Below, in pieces: positions 1 to 8,065 of a DNA stretch of 24,597 nt (position 1 is its first letter; every line of letters starts with the position of its first letter). This DNA comes from a virus, in the IMG/VR virus record IMGVR_UViG_3300023196_002613, positions 1-24,597 of that record. The stretch is one strand, 5' to 3'. The position numbers and the translations under genes are program-made. The notes beneath the pieces were generated by a model that did no database searches, was not told the DNA's origin, and worked only from the letters and a program-made list of their open reading frames with translations.

Positions 1-50
1 CACCGGGTCCACCGGGTCCACCGGGTCCACCGGGTCCACCGGGTCCACCG
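1..50. repeat. 9-bp tandem repeat coding Gly-Gly-Pro
   Basis: The unit caccgggtc repeats with period 9 for about five and a half copies and continues past the left edge. In the minus-strand gene each unit is one GGT-GGA-CCC triplet. Because the unit is a multiple of three, copy-number change would lengthen or shorten the collagen-like rod without shifting the frame. Confidence 0.9.
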
Positions 51-562
51 TTAAATACGCTCAAATTGTTGACTTGTTGAACCGTGTTCGTATTGCTGTC
101 ACCAGTCACGCTCGGACCACCAGTTACGCCCGTGCCACCAGTTACGCCCGTGCCACCAGTTACGCCAGTGCCGCCAGTTCCGCCCGGGCCGCCAGTGCCG
201 CCACCAGACCCGGAGCCACCGGGTCCGGCTGTGCTAATTCCACCTGCGCCGCCCGCACCTTGTGTCCCGCTTGCACCCGTGCCGCCGGGCGCACCCGTGC
301 CGCCGGGCGCACCCGTGCCACCAGTTGCGCCGGGGGCGCCGTTGATTGGCGCATTAAACGTAATGAGCAGCTGCGCCCCGGCGTTCCATCCTGACCCTGT
401 GCGCACCGCTGGTGTAGCCACGCTCGTCGAACCCATTGGACTGCCAAACGTCACGTGCACTTTCACCGGATCGACGGGGTTGCCCGCGGCCGTGCGTATG
501 TTGTGATTATTGCCGCCCGCAGGTGCGAGCACAATCACGCGCTGTGGGATCATTGCCAACAT
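1..562 (-). CDS. Collagen-like / glycine-rich virion protein (3' end beyond window)
   Basis: The reading frame opens with ATG overlapping the stop of the tail fibre gene (TAATG) and has no stop for 187 codons before the window edge. Residues 1 to about 75 form a non-repetitive head containing IPQRVIVLAPAGG and FGSPMGSTSVATP. After that come Gly-X-Y-like triplets rich in GAP, GGT, GVT and GAG, a short non-repetitive spacer with NTVQQVNNLSVF, and a pure Gly-Gly-Pro run at the edge. Collagen-like triplets are known in phage tail fibres, where they form trimeric rods. Position directly after the tail fibre gene and coupled start suggest a fibre-associated adhesin or rod; that role is inferred. 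The total length and C-terminal domain cannot be seen. Confidence 0.8.
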   Translation of the reverse strand, partial: MLAMIPQRVIVLAPAGGNNHNIRTAAGNPVDPVKVHVTFGSPMGSTSVATPAVRTGSGWNAGAQLLITFNAPINGAPGATGGTGAPGGTGAPGGTGASGTQGAGGAGGISTAGPGGSGSGGGTGGPGGTGGTGVTGGTGVTGGTGVTGGPSVTGDSNTNTVQQVNNLSVFNGGPGGPGGPGGPGGPG

Positions 563-3438
563 TACGCGACACCTCTGATATAACTGCCGTAAAGATTCGT
601 GCCGTCCGAGATGAACGAAATGACGTCACGCGCACCAGCGGCTGTTGATAACACTGGTGCAGCGCCGCCGGGCCATTTAAATACAGCGGGCCATGTGATG
701 TTAAATCCACCAGCGCCACCTTGAATGACATGTAGCACGTAGGTTCCGACCTGCAGATTGCTTGGTGAACCCATGGTGCGTGTCGCACCGATCGTAACGG
801 TTGCGACGGATCCCGAGTTTGTATTCCACGCAATTGTGGCCGCGTCAGTCAGCGTCTGCGCGCTGTAATTCGGATTGGTCAGTGTCGGATTGACACTCAA
901 CACGTTGTTGCCTGAGCCCGTCGAGCTGGTGACACCCGTGCCGCCGCGAGCGACCGACAAGGTGCCTGTGGTTCCGGTGATGATCGGCAGGCTGGTTCCG
1001 TTGCTCAGGTTCACGCTGGACGGAGTGCCTAGCGCACCGTTGACGTAGATCACCGTGCCGCCTGCGCCGAATGCGATCGACGCCGCATCCGTTCCGGTAA
1101 ACGTCAGTGAGTTTGAGCAGGTGAGTGTTTTGCCGTCTGCGATCGCCAGTGTGGCACCGGTAGCCGGCGGGGTAATCGCCAGTTTGTTCACCGAGGTTGC
1201 TGTTGCAACACCTATATTTGGCGTGGTCAACGTCGGCGACACAGCACGCAACGGAGCACCCGATCCTTCGGCAGCGGTCCACACTGGCAGAGCGGATGCG
1301 CCACCACCAACAAGAATCTGTGTCGTCAGGCCAGCGGCCAATGTCTGATGAGCACCCGTTGCCGTCGTGCCGGCCGCGATCAGGCCATAAGCCGTAGTGC
1401 TCGTCGTCCGGCCGGTGCCGCCGTTGGCCACAGCGACGGTGCCTGTGACATTGGCCGCGGTGCCAGAGACGTTGCCGGTCACATTACCGGTCATCGTTGT
1501 GATGGTGGCCGCTGTGATCGTTCCTGATATGGATCCGGAGACGGTTGGGTTGGTCAGTGTCGGTGTGGTCAGCGATGCGGACGTTGCGCGCACGGGAGCG
1601 CCGGATCCAGTCGCAGCCGTCCAGACCGGCAGAGCTGACACGCCGCCGCCAACAAGGATCTCGGTCGTCAGACCAGCGGCGAGGGTTTGATGTGCACCTG
1701 TAGCCGTGGTGCCTGCTGCGATGATGCCATAAGCAGTCGTGCTGGTTGCACGGCCAGTACCGCCGTTAGCGACAGGCAGGTTGTTTGTAACTTGCGACGT
1801 GAGATCGATCGCCGAGAGTGAACCACCCAACGTGATGTTGCCCGACGCAGTAACCGTGCCGCTCAACGTCAACCCCTGCACAGTGCCCGTGCCGGTGACC
1901 GATGTAACTGTGCCACCCGCCAACGTGGATGTCACTGTAATAGAGCCCGCGCCGTTGGTGATGGAGATGCCGTCGCCTGCAATCAATGTAGCCTTGACCA
2001 GCGTGCCGCCGGTTGTATTTCCGATCAGCAGTTGACCGTCTGTATACGTTGTCTGACCGGTGCCGCCGTTGGCCACAGCGACGGTGCCTGTGACATTGGC
2101 CGCGGTGCCAGAGACGTTGCCGGTCACATTGCCGACCACGTCACCTGTCATCGTCGTGATCGAAGCCGATGTGATAGTGCCTGAAACAATGCCTGTAATC
2201 GTCGGTGCAGTCAGCGTCTTGTTGGTCAGCGTCTGCACGCTGGTCAGCTGAGCGATTTCCGCCGGAAACGTCGGCGTGCCACCAATAGTGTATGTGCCGG
2301 TTATCGTGCCGCTGAATACGGGCGTGGTGATTGTCGGTGATGTTGACAGCACTACGCTGACAGATCCGGTCGAGCTCGTAACGCCTGTGCCGCCACGAAG
2401 CACAGGAAGTGTCCCGACAGTGCCTGTGTCAATCAGAAGCCCTGTTGCGTTAGTGAGTGTCGCGGTTAATGGTGTGCCGAGATTGCCGCCGTTGTAGAGC
2501 ACCGTGCCGCCAGTGCCGAAGGCGACTGACGAAGCATCCGTGCCAGTAAAGGTTAAGGTATTCGACGCGGTCAGCGTCTTACCTTCTGCGATCGTCAACG
2601 TTGCATTGGTTGCCGGTGCCGTGACGGTGAGCTTGTTCAACGTCGTTACAGTCGTTACACCGAGGGTGGACGCACCGGCACCAAGCGTGCCGGTCGTGGT
2701 CAGGTTTTCATTGTCGAACGAAATCCCGCCAGTGGTTGATGTGATACTGCCGTTGGCTAGTATCAACGTGCTACTTACCGTGTGCGTGCCGCTGGCGATT
2801 GTTCCGGTCGTGGTCAGGTTTTCATTGCTGAACGAGATTGTGCCGGACGCCGAGGTGATGCTGCCGGTGCTGATCACTATATCCGAGCTGACAGTGATCG
2901 CGCCACTGGCCAACGTGCCCGACGTAGTCAGGTTAGCCGTGCCAAACGTAAGAGAGCCTGTGCCTGAAGATATGCTGCCGATCGACAGAGCAAGACTACC
3001 GCCAAGCGTTAGCGACGTGCCGGTCGCAACGCCAATGTTAGGCGTCACCAGTGTCGGCGAGGTCGCAAAGACACTCACGCCAGTTCCGGTCTTGTCGCTG
3101 AGTGATGCCAGCAACTCAGCAGAACTCATGCTCGATACCAGTGTGCTATACACACGACCGCTGGTCGGCAGCGTAACCGAAGTTGCCGCGGTCAGCGTAA
3201 GCGTCAAATTAAACGCGCTGATCGCCAGATTGGCAGGTAGCGATAACGTGCCGGCGCTGGTTGTCATTCGATCCGCGCCGGGCGCAATAAGGACCACCTT
3301 GTTTGCGTTACCAGAAAGATCAGGCATCTTCGCGCTGAGCGAAGTTTCAATAAGTTCGAACTCGGCGCGCGCTGCAGCAGAGCTACCGGCAGCACCTTGC
3401 GACGGATAAGTTGAGTGTGAATAATATTCGTTGATCAT
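562..3438 (-). CDS. Tail fibre protein with NGGTG repeats
   Basis: This is a 958-residue probable tail fibre or spike. The N-terminal part (about 1-60, with YPSQGAAGSSAAARAEF and LSGNANKVVLI) resembles the virion-anchoring start of many phage tail fibres. The middle is a long Thr/Gly/Ser-rich beta-repeat region with GSLTFGTANLTTSGTLASG-type modules and five GGTG motifs (RGGTGVTSSTGS, VANGGTGQTT, VANGGTGRATSTTAYG and similar). The last 90 or so residues (TIGATRTMGSPSNL, then FKWPGGAAPVLSTAA and SDGTNLYG) match a compact C-terminal domain common in such fibres. No enzyme motif is seen. The SD AAGGTG lies 5 nt before ATG. It follows the nozzle-like gene and is coupled by TAATG to the collagen-like gene. 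Receptor binding is inferred. Confidence 0.85.
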   Translation of the reverse strand: MINEYYSHSTYPSQGAAGSSAAARAEFELIETSLSAKMPDLSGNANKVVLIAPGADRMTTSAGTLSLPANLAISAFNLTLTLTAATSVTLPTSGRVYSTLVSSMSSAELLASLSDKTGTGVSVFATSPTLVTPNIGVATGTSLTLGGSLALSIGSISSGTGSLTFGTANLTTSGTLASGAITVSSDIVISTGSITSASGTISFSNENLTTTGTIASGTHTVSSTLILANGSITSTTGGISFDNENLTTTGTLGAGASTLGVTTVTTLNKLTVTAPATNATLTIAEGKTLTASNTLTFTGTDASSVAFGTGGTVLYNGGNLGTPLTATLTNATGLLIDTGTVGTLPVLRGGTGVTSSTGSVSVVLSTSPTITTPVFSGTITGTYTIGGTPTFPAEIAQLTSVQTLTNKTLTAPTITGIVSGTITSASITTMTGDVVGNVTGNVSGTAANVTGTVAVANGGTGQTTYTDGQLLIGNTTGGTLVKATLIAGDGISITNGAGSITVTSTLAGGTVTSVTGTGTVQGLTLSGTVTASGNITLGGSLSAIDLTSQVTNNLPVANGGTGRATSTTAYGIIAAGTTATGAHQTLAAGLTTEILVGGGVSALPVWTAATGSGAPVRATSASLTTPTLTNPTVSGSISGTITAATITTMTGNVTGNVSGTAANVTGTVAVANGGTGRTTSTTAYGLIAAGTTATGAHQTLAAGLTTQILVGGGASALPVWTAAEGSGAPLRAVSPTLTTPNIGVATATSVNKLAITPPATGATLAIADGKTLTCSNSLTFTGTDAASIAFGAGGTVIYVNGALGTPSSVNLSNGTSLPIITGTTGTLSVARGGTGVTSSTGSGNNVLSVNPTLTNPNYSAQTLTDAATIAWNTNSGSVATVTIGATRTMGSPSNLQVGTYVLHVIQGGAGGFNITWPAVFKWPGGAAPVLSTAAGARDVISFISDGTNLYGSYIRGVA
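1412..1485. repeat. 74-bp perfect direct repeat, copy 1 (partner 2057-2130)
   Basis: The stretch is base-for-base identical to 2057-2130, with an offset of 645 bp (215 codons), so both copies are in the same frame of the tail fibre gene. It codes NVTGNVSGTAANVTGTVAVANGG-type sequence around an NGGTG motif. Perfect identity at synonymous positions suggests recent duplication or gene conversion. Confidence 0.9.
2057..2130. repeat. 74-bp perfect direct repeat, copy 2 (partner 1412-1485)
   Basis: Identical to 1412-1485 and in the same frame of the tail fibre gene. Recombination between the copies would remove 215 codons cleanly from the fibre shaft. Confidence 0.9.
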
Positions 3439-3442
3439 CTTG

Positions 3443-5488
3443 TCACCTTATCCGTGTGCGTGGAGTGAAATGCAGTAACGCACCTGTTATCGTAAAAGGA
3501 CCGAACTCATCGCTGTTGCCGGTGATGGCGATGGCAATGTTTTCGGCCGTTCCCTCGAGGGCGAATTCCTTCGGGATCAGTGTTTGACCGTCCCAGAAAA
3601 ACTCGTCCCATATGAAACTGTCCCAAAATGCAGCAGCAAAACCAGTGTCGGTCGTGACAGACTGTGGCTGCGACAGCGACGCACTGTTATATCCGAGCTG
3701 ATATCCAACGGTCATCTCGCCATAGCTTTGACCAGACACCTCGAGGACGAGCTTTCGCCAGCGCTTGTTTAGCTGGGGCGACTTCTGATTGTTGTAGGCC
3801 AGTGTCAGCGTATAGACGATCGGCTCACCGTCATGACTCGTCCCTTTTTCCATCTGGTAAACGAACCCGTTGTCGGACCCAAAGAACACGACCTCATCGC
3901 CGCCCGTATCTTCAGTAGAGTGAATAACCGACACGACATGCGCGTAGCCGACCGGCATCATGCCGACCAGCTTGTTGCCGTTCATCGTTATATGCAGCCC
4001 CTGTTTGTCGCTGAAGAAAAGTCGGTATTGATTTTTCTCACGTATACGGCAGGAGGATATTGCCAGCGTCCGTTGCGCACGCACAAAAGGCTGAATCAAA
4101 TTACTTATCGTGTTGTGCGCAAAGTTTCCGTAGTTCTGACTGGTGCCGATGTATGTCACACCGCGATCGTCTAGGGCCAACGACCCGCTCAGATGCTGCA
4201 TCGTGTATGCAATAGCACCTGCGTCTGGTTGCAATACGACCAGATTCCAATCCGCGGAGTCGTTGCCATAAAGCACGAAAGCGCGGTTCCTTGTTGATAT
4301 CAGCAGCGCACTCGTTGTCACATCGCCGGGCTGCACCATATATCCGGTGATCGTATCTCCGACTGCAATTTCCGATGCGCCGAAGACAGCTGAAAAAACA
4401 TACGGTGCGCCCGGGGCGCTATGTTGACTTGACGCGCCGAAGGCAAAAAACAATTGTTCAGAATGCGCAACAACAAACGACGGGGTGTCAACAGGAACGC
4501 CGGTATTGATCGGAACAAACACTGTGCCGTCGAACTCGAATCCTCGATGCACACCGCTCGCACCATAGACGCGGGTCGTGTTCGCGGCGCCACCAAAGTT
4601 ATGAATGTCAAACTCGTAGCGGCCGTTTGGTGCGAGAGTTATTGTTGCGCTGTTGGCTGCGATCGTGGCGACATTTAGATTGGCACCGACGTCTATGTTT
4701 TCAGCAACGAAGGTGCCGGTTTGTGACGCGAAGATCAAACTACCCACCGCATCACCAGCCGCCCACGAGCCAGTCTCGGCCGCAACCCTCGTCACGACTG
4801 CGGTAGCACCGCTGGTCGCTCCGGTGATGGTGTCGCCCTCGGCTATCTCATACGTGCCGCCACTCGTAAACGGCAGCTCTCTGCCCAACGGAACTGCAAC
4901 CCACCCTGCCGCTGATGATTTATAAAGCTCGGCAGCCAGCCCGGCTAGGTTGTTGCGAAAAGCGTAAGTCACATTCTTGTATCGAACGACACCCAGAATG
5001 CCACCGGATCCGGGCACCTCAAGAATGTCCGCGCGGTATTGATCCGCGGCCAGATTTTTAAACGTAGCCTCGAGTGCCGAGGTTGGGGCGCCACCTGCAT
5101 ACTGCGCGCCAGTCGCGACGCCACCTCCGCCGTTTAGCGTTTCTGCCTCGAATGTTCCGGCGGTTTTAGTTACTATAATTCCAGCGTCTGTCTGCGCGAT
5201 ATAGACAGCAGTCGCTCCGCTGTTGGCGCCAGTGACGGGATCACCCTGCGCCCATGTCCCGATCGTGCTGCACGGGATCGTGTCGAACAGCGCCATGCTC
5301 GGAGATGCCTGCCCGTCATAACGCTCATACCCGGTGGTGCGGGCGTAACCGCCGTTGATGTCGCACTCAAAGTTCAATACGCTGATTGCGTAGCCCGGCG
5401 GCATCGTGAGCGGTGGGGTGGTTAGATTGAGTCCACCCTTCAGCGCGAAGTAATCCATCCGAACAGGAACGGATGGCAGTTCTCTCAT
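3443..5488 (-). CDS. Tail nozzle / stabilisation-like virion protein
   Basis: A 681-residue protein in the position of podovirus tail-closing proteins, directly after the adaptor. The N-terminus, with MDYFALKGGLNLTTPPLTMPPGYAISV and LNFECDINGGYARTTGYERY (read as two adjoining pieces), is typical of phage proteins that begin with a GGL-N/D-x-x-TPP motif and a Y-R/E-R-Y strand. Two copies of a small beta module (GANSGATAVYIAQTD and GATSGATAVVTRVAAETG, each followed by a TGTFxAExL/I segment) look like inserted repeats. Repeated beta-strand segments in the middle (about 300-600) would fit a propeller-like fold. The C-terminus has the WDxFxWDEFFWDG signature. I chose ATG 5488, which gives a 4-base ATGA overlap with the adaptor stop; an upstream in-frame ATG at 5512 would overlap more. 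The nozzle role is inferred from order and general resemblance. Confidence 0.7.
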   Translation of the reverse strand: MRELPSVPVRMDYFALKGGLNLTTPPLTMPPGYAISVLNFECDINGGYARTTGYERYDGQASPSMALFDTIPCSTIGTWAQGDPVTGANSGATAVYIAQTDAGIIVTKTAGTFEAETLNGGGGVATGAQYAGGAPTSALEATFKNLAADQYRADILEVPGSGGILGVVRYKNVTYAFRNNLAGLAAELYKSSAAGWVAVPLGRELPFTSGGTYEIAEGDTITGATSGATAVVTRVAAETGSWAAGDAVGSLIFASQTGTFVAENIDVGANLNVATIAANSATITLAPNGRYEFDIHNFGGAANTTRVYGASGVHRGFEFDGTVFVPINTGVPVDTPSFVVAHSEQLFFAFGASSQHSAPGAPYVFSAVFGASEIAVGDTITGYMVQPGDVTTSALLISTRNRAFVLYGNDSADWNLVVLQPDAGAIAYTMQHLSGSLALDDRGVTYIGTSQNYGNFAHNTISNLIQPFVRAQRTLAISSCRIREKNQYRLFFSDKQGLHITMNGNKLVGMMPVGYAHVVSVIHSTEDTGGDEVVFFGSDNGFVYQMEKGTSHDGEPIVYTLTLAYNNQKSPQLNKRWRKLVLEVSGQSYGEMTVGYQLGYNSASLSQPQSVTTDTGFAAAFWDSFIWDEFFWDGQTLIPKEFALEGTAENIAIAITGNSDEFGPFTITGALLHFTPRTRIR

Positions 5489-6168
5489 GCCAGCGCCCCA
5501 CCAGTGGTCCACCGCGGCAGCTGCTGTCGCTCCAGTTTGTTCTCTACACGAGTGTGCTCGTCCTTGAAGCTCGCATATATCTCGGGTGCCGCCTCGTTCA
5601 CCGCATACTTTTTCAGCGCGCGGTAGACAATGGCCATGTGAAAATCTTCTGGCAGACCGATCGGCACGTCAGCATCGATCGTCATCGACGATCCTGAGCT
5701 CCAGTATTCGCCGACAAGTGTGTAGTCGTCATCGGGCAGCGGACCGAACCCTAGTCGATCAGTCGGCTTGATGGTGATTGAATTCGGCCGGCTGGGCGTG
5801 CGCACGCCGTAGTCCCATACGTCGCGCCACGTGTTGTAAGACAGGCATGTGAGGAACTGCTCGTCCGCGATGCCGGCGGATGTGCGATAGAGACGGAACG
5901 ATCCTTCAATCCATTTGGCAAAATCAGTGATGCCCGCAACGCTCGCCGCGTAATCATTGCTTGCAGCGCTGATAGGCATCGTGAAGTCTTTACGCTTCCA
6001 CCGCCAGTCATCGTGCTTCAGCTGCAGGTCGCGCCACGCATCGTTGGTCCAGTTGACAACGTTTGCAAGCTGGCCGACCTGATTAGTTACTGTCGATGGC
6101 GTGTTGATACCGCCGGCAATGCCGCCAGCCTCCTGTCGCACACGCTGACACAGCTGAAGAAAGTTCAT
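5485..6168 (-). CDS. Head-tail adaptor (connector) protein
   Basis: A 227-residue protein. The N-terminus MNFLQLCQRVRQEAGGIAGG and the Trp-rich segment at about residues 40-62 (WTNDAWRDLQLKHDDWRW) resemble a widespread family of podophage and siphophage adaptor proteins that dock under the portal. The C-terminal half includes PEDFHMAIVYRALKKYA and a helical end, as expected for a helical ring subunit. The SD AAGGAA sits 5 nt before ATG. Its stop is shared with the ATG of the nozzle-like gene by an ATGA overlap, which suggests coupled expression. The family call rests on recalled sequence resemblance plus gene order, not a search. Confidence 0.7.
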   Translation of the reverse strand: MNFLQLCQRVRQEAGGIAGGINTPSTVTNQVGQLANVVNWTNDAWRDLQLKHDDWRWKRKDFTMPISAASNDYAASVAGITDFAKWIEGSFRLYRTSAGIADEQFLTCLSYNTWRDVWDYGVRTPSRPNSITIKPTDRLGFGPLPDDDYTLVGEYWSSGSSMTIDADVPIGLPEDFHMAIVYRALKKYAVNEAAPEIYASFKDEHTRVENKLERQQLPRWTTGGALA

Positions 6169-6371
6169 GGCGTTTCCTTCAATTTCAATCGCAACGCTTC
6201 GCGTTGATCAGGCGTAAGTGTGTTTAAGCTCACGATCGCCGCAGCTGCTGCCTTGCGCTTACGAAGCTCTGCTTCTATCGCAAGGCGCTCGGTTCGCAGA
6301 TCTTGTATCTGGCCGGCTGTGTTGCGAAAGCGGGTCAGCAGCTGCGGCGTCGTGAAGCTCGAAATGTCCAT
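6165..6371 (-). CDS. Small helical phage protein, unknown function
   Basis: This 68-residue protein is mostly helical. Residues 1-45 (MDISSFTTPQLLTRFRN, then IQDLRTERLAIEAELRKRK) look like a short coiled coil, and the tail is basic (LTPDQREALRLKLKETP). I chose ATG 6371 rather than the upstream in-frame ATG at 6404. The SD GAAGGAT lies 4 nt before 6371, and the longer start would run through the end of the preceding gene. Its stop overlaps the adaptor start by 4 bases (ATGA). The position between virion genes suggests a small assembly or head-completion factor, but nothing in it is diagnostic. Confidence 0.7.
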   Translation of the reverse strand: MDISSFTTPQLLTRFRNTAGQIQDLRTERLAIEAELRKRKAAAAAIVSLNTLTPDQREALRLKLKETP

Positions 6372-6373
6372 GT

Positions 6374-6892
6374 TTATCCTTCGTTGAGAACCGACCGCAG
6401 CCAATCAGCGCCACGCGGATGCGGGTCGTTCATAACACTGAACGGATAGCGCAGACCGGTATGTTGATCGTAGACAACATCACGACCACCCTCGCTTGAC
6501 GTAACCTCGCGATGGGTGAATGTCGTCGGCTTCAGTCGCGCGAGCAGGTCCACGAAACGACGCTTCACTTTCTTGCGTTCGTTGCGACGGAACACTTCGC
6601 GTTGACCGTTGATGAAGAGCTCGAATATCTGCTCGGCGTTTTTGTCTTGCACCGAGTGAATGTGCACATCGATCTCTTCGTTCATGAATGCCATCATCGC
6701 CATCTTTTCAGAATCCAGATGCGCCATCGGCCGGTCGACAGGCTCGATGACCGCCGGTGAAATTGCTTCACGTGCATCGCCGGTGCTCTTAACAACACGC
6801 GGCGCGTCTTGTCCGATTGTCTGCTCCATCGGCTCAAATATGTTTGATGGCGCAACGTTCGGTGTTGATGTTGCTTTGAATTTACGGGGCAT
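6374..6892 (-). CDS. Conserved-type phage protein, unknown function
   Basis: A 172-residue protein with no recognised domain. Residues 1-60 are polar and proline-containing, probably disordered. About 60-125 is charged and helical (SEKMAMMAFMNEEIDVHIHS, FRRNERKKVKRRFVDLLARL). The C-terminal 45 residues contain VVYDQHTGLRYPFSVMNDPH. The SD TAGGAG lies 6 nt before ATG. A 10-bp intercistronic hairpin (6916-6939) lies between its start and the stop of the upstream gene. Genes of this size between capsid and adaptor are common in podophages and are sometimes virion-associated. I infer a head-associated or assembly role only weakly. Confidence 0.7.
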   Translation of the reverse strand: MPRKFKATSTPNVAPSNIFEPMEQTIGQDAPRVVKSTGDAREAISPAVIEPVDRPMAHLDSEKMAMMAFMNEEIDVHIHSVQDKNAEQIFELFINGQREVFRRNERKKVKRRFVDLLARLKPTTFTHREVTSSEGGRDVVYDQHTGLRYPFSVMNDPHPRGADWLRSVLNEG

Positions 6893-6915
6893 GCTCGTCT
6901 CCTAATGGGTAAGGG

Positions 6916-6939
6916 CAGGGCAGCACAATTGCCGCCCTG
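6916..6939 (-). other. Intercistronic mRNA hairpin
   Basis: In the minus-strand transcript CAGGGCGGCA pairs with TGCTGCCCTG around an ATTG loop, a 10-bp stem including one G-U pair. On the plus strand that pair is an A-C mismatch, so the structure favours the minus-strand RNA. No U-tract follows in the leftward direction, so this is more likely an mRNA processing or stability element than a terminator. Confidence 0.5.
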
Positions 6940-6957
6940 TTTGTTCAGCTACATAGA

Positions 6958-7467
6958 TCAGCTCACGGTCGTCATGGTGATTGCATCGAACAAGGAACAC
7001 TTGGCCGACGAGAACCAGTTCACACCATCACTGTGCAGCTCGACAACGTCACCTGCTACTGCTTTGGCGCTGACGAAGCTGATGGTGTCTGCACCTGACG
7101 TCTCGATGTCACCATCACCAGCCGCGTTCAAGTCCGCAGACAGAACATGACCCTTGATGATGTTGGCCGAGTTTGCCGTGACGATCGTGTAGTCAGCGCC
7201 CGAAGGTGCAGCTTTCACGATGAAACGGAATGACAGGCCGAGGGCCGGCATGGGCAAGGTGGTTGCGAACTCGGCTGCGGCGTTCAGGTAGAACGTCTTG
7301 CCACTGTCCTCGGCCTTCAGTGTTTTTGCAGCTACCAGCTCAACAGCAGCCGGGTTGAAAAAGCCTTGCGATTTGTCGCCGTTCTCGGACCGAATGCTTG
7401 CGCCCTTTTGAAGAACAGCTTCGTTGCCGATAACGACACGGCTGAAACGACGTTGAAGTAAGCTCAT
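6958..7467 (-). CDS. Small beta-rich virion protein, possible decoration protein
   Basis: A 169-residue protein rich in Ala, Gly and short beta strands (SGKTFYLNAAAEFATTLPMP, LSFRFIVKAAPSGADYTIVT). The second half has DGVNWFSSAKCSLFDAITM. This pattern (a 'TFYLNAA ... TLP' strand, then 'FIV' and 'SDGVNWF') recurs in small phage proteins near capsid genes that form trimeric beta caps or head fibres. The SD AAAGGA is 7 nt before ATG. The gene follows the capsid and another small virion protein, with a UUCG hairpin just upstream. A capsid decoration or vertex role is inferred; no signal peptide or enzyme motif is present. Confidence 0.65.
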   Translation of the reverse strand: MSLLQRRFSRVVIGNEAVLQKGASIRSENGDKSQGFFNPAAVELVAAKTLKAEDSGKTFYLNAAAEFATTLPMPALGLSFRFIVKAAPSGADYTIVTANSANIIKGHVLSADLNAAGDGDIETSGADTISFVSAKAVAGDVVELHSDGVNWFSSAKCSLFDAITMTTVS

Positions 7468-7489
7468 GATATTTCCTTTATTAGATCAA

Positions 7490-7509
7490 CCAACCCCCGA
7501 AGGGGCTGG
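7490..7509 (-). other. UUCG-tetraloop hairpin between virion genes
   Basis: In the minus-strand RNA CCAGCCCC pairs with GGGGTTGG around a TTCG tetraloop closed by C-G, a very stable fold. It lies between the stop of the 158-aa gene and the SD of the 169-aa gene. The bases after it (TTGATCT) are not a proper U-tract, so it may be a weak terminator, a pause or an RNA-stability element that sets relative expression of the capsid block. Confidence 0.6.
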
Positions 7510-7535
7510 CCGATATTTATAAAACAACCGTTGAC

Positions 7536-8012
7536 TTACGAGGCGAGCGGTGCGGTCGGCATGCCGGCTGCAAAGTCGTAGTAGGTCGACGTAACACTTG
7601 CTGCGTCCAACTCTGTGGTGCCCGCGGTGAACGTTGCTGAGCCGGCCGTGACGACCTTTACAGCACCAACCGGGCACAGACCAGCAGGAACCGTCGGCCA
7701 GTCCAGAACCTTGGTTCCGTTGGTCAGGTCGGCGGTCAGCTGCTCAGTGCCTTTGACGGTTGAGTAAGTGCCGCTGCTATTGATGCACACCAGATACAGG
7801 CATGTGCTCAGCAACCCTTGGACAGCGGCTGCAGTGAGCGGCACGTCGGTGGCAGCTTCGGCCTTGTGATAAGCAAGACCGTCGATACCAAACTCCAGAC
7901 CGGCGCCGTTAGGTGCCGCGGTGCCGAAGCCAGTCTTGGCGCCGTCACCGATTTGAAGCCCGGCTTTGGACAGCATGCCGGTAAAGCCGTTTTGAATGCG
8001 ATGCGAAAACAT
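7536..8012 (-). CDS. Small virion-type protein after the capsid gene
   Basis: A 158-residue protein, Gly/Ala/Thr-rich with beta-strand character and no recognised catalytic motif. The N-terminus is MFSHRIQNGFTGMLSKAGLQ. The middle has LCLYLV-like hydrophobic strand CLYLVCINSSGTYSTVKGTE, and the C-terminal third reads GAVKVVTAGSATFTAGTTEL before ending in YYDFAAGMPTAPLAS. The SD AAGGAG is 7 nt before ATG. Directly downstream of the major capsid gene with a strong SD, it is likely made in quantity, so a capsid cementing or head-surface protein is a reasonable inference. It could equally be a scaffold-related or hypothetical virion component. Confidence 0.65.
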   Translation of the reverse strand: MFSHRIQNGFTGMLSKAGLQIGDGAKTGFGTAAPNGAGLEFGIDGLAYHKAEAATDVPLTAAAVQGLLSTCLYLVCINSSGTYSTVKGTEQLTADLTNGTKVLDWPTVPAGLCPVGAVKVVTAGSATFTAGTTELDAASVTSTYYDFAAGMPTAPLAS

Positions 8013-8065
8013 AGTGGTTCTCCTTGAATGAAAATTAAGCTACGTGATGATCCGGCAACTACCGA

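Noticed and set aside
84-506. Pro-rich plus-strand frame that looks like a PPV/PPG repeat protein
   Set aside because: It is the antisense of the collagen-like gene. The coupled start and virion-gene context support the minus-strand reading.
2504-3409. A long plus-strand open frame (about 300 codons, Val/Pro-rich) opposite the tail fibre gene
   Set aside because: It is the mirror of a repetitive Thr/Gly/Ala-coding gene, which leaves the opposite strand free of stops. It lacks an SD and has only low-complexity Val/Pro composition.
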